DNA of 9,672 nt from Ruminococcaceae bacterium UBA5391 (GTDB lineage Bacteria > Bacillota > Clostridia > Oscillospirales > Acutalibacteraceae). The DNA lies in NCBI GenBank assembly GCA_002410755.1, contig DHOL01000051.1, positions 36,011 through 45,682 of the forward strand. Direction: 5' to 3'. The notes beneath the pieces are model-generated. The model saw nothing but the letters and a program-made list of their open reading frames with translations, did no database searches and was not told where the DNA came from. Of the stretch, positions 1 through 5,154 are shown in pieces. The first letter of the stretch is position 1. Each line of letters begins with the position of its first letter. A program made the translations under genes and the position numbers.

Positions 1-26
1 ATATGACTGCCGAAGGAGGTGGAATT

Positions 27-287
27 ATGCCCAACATCAAATCGGCGAAAAAACGTGTGAAGGTAACCGCAGTGAAAACCGGCAACAACAAAACCGCTTC
101 CACGGAACTGAAAACCGAGATCAAAAAGGCTGTCGCCGCCATCGACGCAAATGACGAAAAGAAGGCCGATACGGTAAAAGCCGCTGTCAAGAAAATCGAC
201 CAGGCCACCGTAAAAGGAATCCTGCACAAGAACAATGCAGCGCGGAAAAAATCTTCCCTTGTCCGTAAGCTGAATGGTAAGGCGTAA
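27..287 (+). CDS. rpsT: 30S ribosomal protein S20
   Basis: This 86-residue, very lysine- and alanine-rich protein is ribosomal protein S20, which binds 16S rRNA early in assembly of the small subunit. The N-terminus MPNIKSAKKRV is the family signature. The C-terminal part (about residues 60-86, TVKGILHKNNAARKKSSL) carries the conserved GxxHKNxAxRKKSxL block. Length is normal for the family. The ATG at 27 is chosen because AAGGAGGT (13-20) lies six bases upstream and because family members start MPNIKSA. An in-frame ATG at 3 would add eight unrelated residues and has no upstream sequence to judge. A terminator follows immediately, so the gene ends its transcript; its promoter lies outside the window. 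The identification is secure. Confidence 0.97.
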   Translation: MPNIKSAKKRVKVTAVKTGNNKTASTELKTEIKKAVAAIDANDEKKADTVKAAVKKIDQATVKGILHKNNAARKKSSLVRKLNGKA

Positions 288-290
288 CGG

Positions 291-321
291 AAAAGCAGAG
301 CTTTCGGGCCCTGCTTTTTTT
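291..321 (+). terminator. Rho-independent terminator of rpsT
   Basis: AAAAGCAG (291-298) pairs with CTGCTTTT (311-318). An inner GC pair step continues the stem across one A/C mismatch, the loop is TTTCGG (302-307), and a run of T follows the GC part of the stem to 321. It starts three bases after the rpsT stop codon. Confidence 0.85.
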
Positions 322-386
322 GCATTCCCGGGAGCCGCTTCTGCTTTTTTCGCCTGCTTTCGACGGGAGAAGCATCCCTCTTCCCG

Positions 387-415
387 TTGACAATTCCGCA
401 CGAAACGTTTATCAT
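387..415 (+). promoter_or_regulatory. Sigma-A type promoter of the small membrane protein gene
   Basis: TTGACA at 387-392 is a perfect -35 box. After exactly 17 bases comes TATCAT at 410-415, a 5/6 match to the -10 consensus. Transcription would start near 422 and give a leader of about 50 bases. A short inverted repeat, ACGGGA (363-368) with TCCCGT (382-387), touches the -35 box and could be a weak hairpin or an operator. The promoter agrees with a separate transcript after the rpsT terminator. Confidence 0.75.
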
Positions 416-447
416 AGAATCAAATCGATTAGTCTACCGTGGATTTC

Positions 448-474
448 ATGAAAAACGGGGGTGTCCGGTTTTGA
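448..474 (+). other. Possible eight-codon upstream ORF overlapping the TTG start
   Basis: An ATG at 448 opens an eight-codon frame (MKNGGVRF) that ends in TGA at 472-474. That stop overlaps the TTG start at 471 of the next gene as TTGA, the arrangement expected for translational coupling. Upstream of this ATG only a poor Shine-Dalgarno match (GTGGA) is visible. It is well placed but may be chance. Confidence 0.25.
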
Positions 475-623
475 AAAATTCAAATAAGATTTATATTTGG
501 GTCGCGGTTTTTTCCGCCATTGCCGCAGTTGTTTCCATCGCAGTTTCGGCCGTCCTGTTCTTTGAGAAGAAAAAGAAGGATGAGGAAGACCTTGAACATT
601 ACCTTGACTGCTCGATCCAGTGA
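471..623 (+). CDS. Small single-pass membrane protein, function unknown
   Basis: This is a 50-residue protein of unrecognised family. A short polar N-terminus is followed by one hydrophobic segment (about residues 9-31, IWVAVFSAIAAVV onward), then a charged cytoplasmic-type stretch FFEKKKKDEEDLEHY and the terminal LDCSIQ with one cysteine. The TTG at 471 is chosen because GGGGGTG (457-463), close to the ideal GGAGGTG, lies about eight bases upstream and because it immediately precedes the polar and hydrophobic segments. The open frame extends back to a TTG at 387, but those bases form the -35 box. A strong promoter and a strong terminator bracket the gene, so it is probably monocistronic and real. 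The function cannot be inferred from sequence. Confidence 0.6.
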   Translation: MKNSNKIYIWVAVFSAIAAVVSIAVSAVLFFEKKKKDEEDLEHYLDCSIQ

Positions 624-648
624 CGTGGACTGCTCTGTAAAAAGAGTA

Positions 649-681
649 CGGACAGGCTGAAAATGCCTGTCCGCTTTTTTG
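649..681 (+). terminator. Strong Rho-independent terminator, possibly bidirectional
   Basis: CGGACAGGC (649-657) pairs perfectly over nine bases with GCCTGTCCG (665-673), with a seven-base loop, and is followed by C and a run of T. On the minus strand the same stem is followed by TACTCTTTTT, so it could also stop transcripts coming from spoVAE. It separates convergent transcripts. Confidence 0.9.
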
Positions 682-711
682 TTTCGGCCCATAAACCGGT
701 GCCCCCGCTTT

Positions 712-862
712 TCAGCGGGCCTTCATCGCGCGGTAGCGGCGGTACAAAAACTTTACAGCCTGCCACAGCAGTGTGTAAAGGATATTCCCATTCATCAGGC
801 GGTACAGCAGCCATGCATACCCGGCCCATTTCCAGCCTTTCCGGGTAGCGCGGAAAACAAGC
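712..862 (-). other. Open frame after the spoVAE stop, possible small gene or remnant
   Basis: Directly after the spoVAE stop, another frame stays open on the minus strand to a TGA at 712-714. It reads with aromatic, basic and hydrophobic residues (for example KGWKWAGYAWLLYRLMNGN, then LLWQAVKFLYRRYRAMKAR). Its codon endings are G/C-rich (TAC CGC CGC TAC CGC), like neighbouring genes. It has no good start. The ATG at 927 would overlap spoVAE by 65 bases without a Shine-Dalgarno site, and the ATG at 795 would leave only 27 residues, also without one. It may be a decayed membrane-peptide gene or chance. No family is recognised. Confidence 0.25.
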
Positions 863-1219
863 TTAGCTCTTGTCTCCTGGTTTTGAAAAAAGCGCGGCCA
901 GATAGCCGAAAAACACCGCCGCCGCAATCCCGGCAGCGCCTGCGGTCAGGCCGCCTGAAAATGCTCCAAGCAGCCCCTTCTGGCTTACGGCTTCCTGTGT
1001 ACCCTTTGCCATCAGATAGCCAAATCCCGTAAGGGGTACGCTTGCGCCCGCACCTGCAAACTTGACGAGCGGCTCGTAGACACCAATCGCACCGAACAAA
1101 ACCCCTGCCGTGACAAATGAAACGAGAATGCGTGCCGGTGTCAGCTTCGTGAAATCCAGCAGGAGCTGCCCTATAACGCAGATTGCCCCGCCGACCACAA
1201 AAGCCCGCAGATATTCCAC
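863..1219 (-). CDS. spoVAE: Stage V sporulation protein AE (DPA channel subunit)
   Basis: This 118-residue, strongly hydrophobic protein matches the SpoVAE/SpoVAEb family. SpoVAE works with SpoVAC and SpoVAD to move Ca-dipicolinic acid into the forespore and release it in germination, at the inner spore membrane. Recognisable parts are MEYLRAFVVGGAICVIGQ at the N-terminus, KLTPARILV (about 25-33), YEPLVKFAGAGASVPLTGFG (48-67) and the glycine/alanine-rich last helix. Three to four membrane segments and the length fit the family. The start is GTG at 1219, supported by GAGGTGAT (about 1228-1235) six bases upstream. The usual neighbours spoVAC and spoVAD are absent: galE lies upstream and a terminator downstream. 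A forespore (sigma-G) promoter would be expected, but I could not place one convincingly in 1220-1357. Confidence 0.95.
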   Translation of the reverse strand: MEYLRAFVVGGAICVIGQLLLDFTKLTPARILVSFVTAGVLFGAIGVYEPLVKFAGAGASVPLTGFGYLMAKGTQEAVSQKGLLGAFSGGLTAGAAGIAAAVFFGYLAALFSKPGDKS

Positions 1220-1357
1220 GATTCCATCACCTCAAGCTTATTTTCGCCGTGCATGGCGCCTTCTATACATAAATAGGAAAAAAGGGCACCACTTTTCGGG
1301 GGAAAAATTCTGTAAAAGCTTTGTGCCATTGCCCCGCAGAACCCTCAGCAAGACACG

Positions 1358-1392
1358 GAAAGGCTCCGGAAATCTGATTTCCGGAGCCTTTC
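1358..1392 (-). terminator. Hairpin terminator after galE
   Basis: A perfect 16-base inverted repeat (1358-1373 with 1377-1392, three-base loop) has a GC core of GGCTCCGG. It lies 30 bases beyond the galE stop. Read on the minus strand, the stem ends in CCTTTC without a long T run, so it may act as a weak intrinsic terminator, as an mRNA-stabilising 3' hairpin, or as both. It separates the gal transcript from spoVAE, which points the same way. Confidence 0.7.
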
Positions 1393-1421
1393 TTTACCCG
1401 GGACAGCGGGGAAAAAATCAA

Positions 1422-2420
1422 TCAGCCGTTTTTCTTAATAAAAATCCAGTTGTCATGGCACATGTCGTCAAGGTTATACTTAGCTTTCCAGCCAAGTTCC
1501 TTTTCCGCACGTGTGCAGTCCGCATAGCAGGTGGCAATATCGCCGGAACGGCGGCTTTCAATTTTGTAGGGAATTTTTACACCGCTTACACGCTCAAAAG
1601 CGTGTACAACGTCAAGGACAGAACTGCCTTTGCCGGTGCCGAGGTTAAAGGCACGGGCGCCGTCCAGTTCATCAATATGCTCAAGCGCCTTGATGTGTCC
1701 GGCTGCAAGGTCACAGACATGGATATAGTCGCGGACACCGGTACCGTCGTGCGTTGGATAGTCGTCGCCGAAGATATGAAGCTCCGGCAGCTTGCCGATG
1801 GCAACTTTCATGATATAAGGCATCAGGTTGTTCGGGATGCCGTTCGGGTTTTCTCCGATGAGGCCGCTCCTGTGTGCACCGATCGGGTTAAAATAGCGCA
1901 GCAGTGCAACTTTCATATCCTTGTCGGCATGGCAGACGTCTTTGAGAATCTGCTCAATCATCAGCTTTGTAGTCCCGTAGGGATTTGTTGTGGAAAGCGG
2001 CATATCCTCGGTAAACGGGGCTTTGTTGTGCATCCCATAGACCGTTGCAGAGGAACTGAAAACCAAGCGCTTCACACCGTATTTCCGCATCAGGCGGAGC
2101 AGGTTGAGTGTGCCGGTAAGGTTGTTGTGGTAATACTCAAGGGGCTTTTCCACGGATTCGCCGACGGCTTTCAGGCCCGCAAAGTGAATTACTGCATCAA
2201 TCTTGTTTTCCTGGAAGATTTTTTCAAAGGAATCATAGTCAAGCATATCGCAGCGGTAGACTGGGAACTTTTTGCCTGTGATTTTTTCCACCCTGCTGAT
2301 GACCTCGGGTGAAGAGTTGCAGTAATTGTCCATAACGACGACACCATAGCCGTTCTGGAGGAGTTCCACGCAGGTATGGGAGCCGATGTACCCGGCCCCT
2401 CCGGTAACTAAAACATTCAT
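1422..2420 (-). CDS. galE: UDP-glucose 4-epimerase
   Basis: GalE interconverts UDP-galactose and UDP-glucose using bound NAD and so closes the Leloir pathway in the cytoplasm. The 332-residue protein is an extended short-chain dehydrogenase. The NAD-binding TGGAGYIGSH is at 6-15, HFAGLKAVGES at 79-89, the catalytic serine region FSSSATVYG at 121-129, and the YxxxK pair is Tyr148/Lys152 in NPYGTTK. Later blocks such as LRYFNPIGAH and GTGVRDYIHV are typical of GalE. The ATG at 2420 is chosen because the glycine motif then starts at the normal distance and AAAGGAG lies just upstream, inside the end of galT. An open extension to 2444 adds eight unlikely residues. It is the last gene of galK-galT-galE and begins four bases after the galT stop, which implies coupled translation. 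Confidence 0.98.
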   Translation of the reverse strand: MNVLVTGGAGYIGSHTCVELLQNGYGVVVMDNYCNSSPEVISRVEKITGKKFPVYRCDMLDYDSFEKIFQENKIDAVIHFAGLKAVGESVEKPLEYYHNNLTGTLNLLRLMRKYGVKRLVFSSSATVYGMHNKAPFTEDMPLSTTNPYGTTKLMIEQILKDVCHADKDMKVALLRYFNPIGAHRSGLIGENPNGIPNNLMPYIMKVAIGKLPELHIFGDDYPTHDGTGVRDYIHVCDLAAGHIKALEHIDELDGARAFNLGTGKGSSVLDVVHAFERVSGVKIPYKIESRRSGDIATCYADCTRAEKELGWKAKYNLDDMCHDNWIFIKKNG

Positions 2421-2424
2421 AGCT

Positions 2425-3399
2425 TTATTTCTCCTTTCGCGCAAGAAAACGCTTGTAGGCCTGACGAAGTTCTTCCGCCGTCTGCTCAGGGCAGGTTGGA
2501 TTGCAGGCCGCCCATGCGCCCGTTTCGCTGGAAGCGTTGAATTTCTGCTTCGTAGCGCTTCTCATTGGCGGGTAAAACTCAATATGGAAGTGAAAGTCCT
2601 TGGAATAATCGCCGCTGTTGACCGGTGCATTGTGCATGCACATCATATAGGGGAATTTATAGCCAAAGAGGCTGTCGAGCATCCCGGCGGTATCTCGGAC
2701 GGTAAGGCCGAGGGAGGCGCGTTCCTCCGGTGTGAAATCGGTGATGTACTGTTTGTGTGCGTTGGACTGAATATAGACCCCGTAGGGGTAAGCTGAGAAA
2801 AACGGAAGAAAAACGGTGAAGTCCTTGTTCTCAAAAATGATGCGCTTTTTCTCCTTTTTCTCATTTGTCAGATAGTCGCACCAGAGGCAGTGCCCCGTCT
2901 TTTTATAATACTCTTTTGCGGAAGCCGTCTCAAGCTGAAGCTTTTTGGGCAGAAACGGGTAGCCGTAAATCTGTCCGTGCGGATGGGGCATTGTTACGCC
3001 GACGACGTCGCCGCGGTTTTCAAAAATAAAGATATATTTGATTTTTGGATCGGCGCGAAGGGTGTCAAAACGCTGGCACCAGAGGTCCGCAAGCTTTTTC
3101 ATGTGCTCATTGGACAGTTCGGGCAGTGTGACCGTATGTTCTGACGAATAGAGAATCACTTCGCATTTGCCGTAGCAGGGCTGCACTTTAAAGAAATCTG
3201 TTGCTACATCGTCCGGCTTGGGCGGGTCCTGGCGCAGTGCCGGAAAATCATTGTCATACTCCATGACTTCATAGTCCGGCACATTGCCGGACGAAGGACA
3301 AAACGGACACCAGTCCTTCGGCATCTGCGGCCGGTTCTGCCGGTTCGATGCCACCATGGTCCAGTCCTGAATGAATGGATCCCATCTTAATTCTGCCAT
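2425..3399 (-). CDS. galT: Galactose-1-phosphate uridylyltransferase, class I (HIT fold)
   Basis: GalT exchanges the UMP group of UDP-glucose with galactose 1-phosphate, giving glucose 1-phosphate and UDP-galactose. The 324-residue protein belongs to the HIT-fold class I. It has the nucleophile motif His139-Pro-His141-Gly-Gln143 within MPHPHGQIYGYP, where His141 would carry the UMP. It also has a zinc-site CPFC at Cys31/Cys34 and the RWDPFIQDWTMVASNRQNRP start characteristic of the family. The C-terminal block (HNAPVNSGDYSKDFHFHIEF) is also conserved. The length is slightly below the E. coli enzyme (about 348). The start at 3399 is preceded by AAGGAG and GAGG. Many Firmicutes use the unrelated class II GalT, so a class I enzyme is worth noting. 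It lies 207 bases after galK and is coupled to galE. Confidence 0.96.
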   Translation of the reverse strand: MAELRWDPFIQDWTMVASNRQNRPQMPKDWCPFCPSSGNVPDYEVMEYDNDFPALRQDPPKPDDVATDFFKVQPCYGKCEVILYSSEHTVTLPELSNEHMKKLADLWCQRFDTLRADPKIKYIFIFENRGDVVGVTMPHPHGQIYGYPFLPKKLQLETASAKEYYKKTGHCLWCDYLTNEKKEKKRIIFENKDFTVFLPFFSAYPYGVYIQSNAHKQYITDFTPEERASLGLTVRDTAGMLDSLFGYKFPYMMCMHNAPVNSGDYSKDFHFHIEFYPPMRSATKQKFNASSETGAWAACNPTCPEQTAEELRQAYKRFLARKEK

Positions 3400-3405
3400 A
3401 ATTCC

Positions 3406-3604
3406 TCTTTCTCCTTTTTCCGGCCTTTTGAAAAAGGCCTTAGCGAAAACTTTATGAAAAGAATCTGGCTTTAACTTTCTCCCGGAAGTCCTTCTGTAAG
3501 AAAGGGACGAATTTTGCTTTTTATGGGATTGGGTTTTAAGTTAGCTTTGCAGGCAAGCAAGATTAAAGTCCTTTTTCTCCGTCTTTTTCCTGAAGGAAAA
3601 AGAT
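3406..3604. repeat. Structured spacer between galK and galT, possible MITE-like remnant
   Basis: The galK-galT gap holds three stem-loops. They are GGCCTTT/AAAGGCC (3422-3428 with 3433-3439), GTCCTTCT with AGAA and GGAC across a two-base bulge (3488-3508), and TCTTTTTCC/GGAAAAAGA (3582-3590 with 3595-3603, loop TGAA). The two ends are loosely inverted copies: each begins CTTTTTCC, forms a hairpin, continues with AAAAAG and reaches ACTTTA. None of the hairpins is followed by a convincing T run on the minus strand. No coding frame is credible. It could be a degenerate miniature element or an mRNA-processing or attenuation region. The repeat call is an inference. Confidence 0.35.
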
Positions 3605-3606
3605 AA

Positions 3607-4893
3607 TTAAAGGATACGGATGCCGCCGACAGGGCGGATGGAGAGAGGCCGACAGCTTCCCTTGCCGAAGACACTTTCCATCCGGGAAGCAAACTCCGGG
3701 AAGATGTCCTTAGGGACATAGGCCTGCACCGTACCGGCAAAGCCGCCCCCATGAACACGCCATGCGCCGCCGTGCGGGGCAAGGTAATGCTCGCAGAGCG
3801 CAAGGGCCAGCGGGACACCCTGTTCCTGCGGGTGGGAAGAAGAGTAGGTGTTTTGCAGATACTCAAAGGAAGAACGCCCGCTTGCAATGACGAGCTGTTT
3901 AAAGGATTCAAAATCGTTTGCTCGGAGTGCCGCGGCTTCTTCCAGCACACGTGCGTTTTCCGAGAAAAAGTGGATTGCGCGCAGAACGGCACGGTCGCCT
4001 GCGGCAGTACGCACAGCGGGAATCCGGGAATAAAACTCTGCCTCATCCACCTGGGAAAGGATCTTCTTGCCAAAGCATGACGCCGCTTTTTTCATTTCGG
4101 CAGGGATGGCTGCATAATCCGGTGTCAGGTCGGAGTGGTTGCCTTTTGTGTCAATCATGCAGAGGCAGTAGCCGCAGCCTGCAAAATTAAATGGGATTTT
4201 TTCCGCCCGCGGATTTTCAGCATCAGAGAAATCAATCAGCGCAAATCCACCGATTGCACTGGAAGCCTGGTCCATAAGGCCGCTCGGTTTGCCAAAATAT
4301 TCATTCTCTGCGTACTGCCCAAGCTGCGCCACAGCGAGCGGCGGCAACTCATCCCGGCAGAAAAGGCTGTTGAGTGCAGTGCCAATAAGTACCTCGAACG
4401 CAGCCGAAGACGAAAGCCCCGAACCGGTCAGCACGTCGGAGGTCGTGTAGGCGTCAAACCCGCCGATTTTATAGCCGCGGTCCGAAAATCCTTTGCAGAG
4501 GCCGCGCAGGAGGGAAATGGATTTCCCCTCTTCTTCCGGCTTCTTCTGGAGGTCGTCGGAAAAAAGCGCATCTTCTGTGAAGCCGTGGGATTTAACACGG
4601 ATTTTCCCGTTTGCAGAACGTGCAGTGACGGCAATGGCGTCCAGGTCAACACCGGCAGCAAGCACACGCCCGCCCTGATGGTCGGTATGGTTCCCGCCGA
4701 TTTCCGTGCGCCCCGGTGCGCTGAAAACCGCGATATCCCGGTTTCCCCCGTAAATATTCTCAAACTGCCCGATTGCTCCGGTAATCCGCTCCGCCTGTTT
4801 TGCGGCGCCCTGTTCCCCGCAGACATAAAGCTGTTCCAGCTTTACCAGAAAGTCTTTGCTTTGAATCTTCTCCTTTGCCTCCAACGGCAGCAT
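3607..4893 (-). CDS. galK: Galactokinase (GHMP kinase family)
   Basis: GalK transfers phosphate from ATP to the C1 hydroxyl of galactose, the first committed Leloir step. The 428-residue protein shows the galactokinase signature APGRTEIGGNHTDHQGG (59-75), with Arg62 and Asp71 kept. The ATP-binding loop LTGSGLSSSAAFE is at 155-167, the catalytic aspartate is in GLMDQ (Asp208), and the third GHMP motif HGGGFAGTVQAYV lies near the C-terminus. The signature differs from the E. coli type GRVNLIGEHTDY, in a way I associate with clostridial galactokinases. About 40 extra N-terminal residues make it longer than the usual 380-390. The start is the only ATG before the core and has GGAGGG seven to eight bases upstream. 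It is first in the operon, downstream of a probable promoter at 4982-5010. Confidence 0.94.
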   Translation of the reverse strand: MLPLEAKEKIQSKDFLVKLEQLYVCGEQGAAKQAERITGAIGQFENIYGGNRDIAVFSAPGRTEIGGNHTDHQGGRVLAAGVDLDAIAVTARSANGKIRVKSHGFTEDALFSDDLQKKPEEEGKSISLLRGLCKGFSDRGYKIGGFDAYTTSDVLTGSGLSSSAAFEVLIGTALNSLFCRDELPPLAVAQLGQYAENEYFGKPSGLMDQASSAIGGFALIDFSDAENPRAEKIPFNFAGCGYCLCMIDTKGNHSDLTPDYAAIPAEMKKAASCFGKKILSQVDEAEFYSRIPAVRTAAGDRAVLRAIHFFSENARVLEEAAALRANDFESFKQLVIASGRSSFEYLQNTYSSSHPQEQGVPLALALCEHYLAPHGGAWRVHGGGFAGTVQAYVPKDIFPEFASRMESVFGKGSCRPLSIRPVGGIRIL

Positions 4894-4981
4894 GACAATC
4901 CCTCCGCTCCGGCGCCAGGCCTTTCATGATACCGGGTGCCTTTTCTTAATCTTTGTTCCTGCCTGTAGCTTTTCTATAGTC

Positions 4982-5010
4982 ATTGTAGTCCGGACGGCAG
5001 TGCCGCGCAA
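4982..5010 (-). promoter_or_regulatory. Probable promoter of the galKTE operon
   Basis: On the minus strand TACAAT (4982-4987) is a 5/6 match to the -10 box. TTGCGC (5005-5010) sits exactly 17 bases upstream as a weak -35. The leader to galK would be about 80 bases. ATCGACGAT, a nine-base odd palindrome at 5010-5018, abuts the -35 and is a candidate operator. A poor -35 next to a palindrome suggests a regulated promoter, but no regulator gene is nearby. Confidence 0.4.
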
Positions 5011-5154
5011 TCGACGATAGTATCAGTTATATGGATATTTGTTGCATAAGCCAAAATAGAATATTTTTTCCGCTCTGTGGAACGATAGTTTCGTGAATTC
5101 CAAGGCCTTTTCTCCGGGACGGGAAAACAATTTTAAATCTGGGGGCGGTTATCC

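Noticed and set aside
387..470. Longer 78-residue version of the small membrane protein starting at TTG 387.
   Set aside because: The TTG at 387 is the first half of a perfect -35 box and transcription would start near 422, so these codons are not in the mRNA; the residues also lack any domain character.
707..720. CCCGC/GCGGG hairpin near 707-720 as a terminator.
   Set aside because: Short stem with no T run on either strand; the nine-pair stem at 649-673 is a far better terminator.
1239..1268. Sigma-G-like pair upstream of spoVAE on the minus strand: GTATA (1264-1268), 18 bases, GAAAATA (1239-1245).
   Set aside because: The -10 matches only three of five consensus positions and the implied start point falls inside the Shine-Dalgarno site.
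1110..2312. A 400-codon plus-strand open frame across spoVAE and galE.
   Set aside because: It is antisense to genes with unmistakable family motifs, and its protein has no recognisable domain or start site.
3582..3603. The hairpin just after galK as a terminator that would split galK from galT.
   Set aside because: On the minus strand the stem is followed by CGGAG, not T residues, so an ordinary intrinsic terminator is not supported.
3471..4073. A 200-codon minus-strand frame overlapping galK and running into the galK-galT spacer.
   Set aside because: Within galK it is an out-of-frame shadow, and in the spacer its composition is not protein-like; no ribosome binding site.
5033..5135. Sigma-G or sigma-F promoter for the ger operon (partial boxes such as GCATA 5044-5048, GAATA 5059-5063, AATTTTA 5129-5135).
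   Set aside because: No combination has both boxes, a 17-18 base spacer and a sensible distance to the ATG at 5155.
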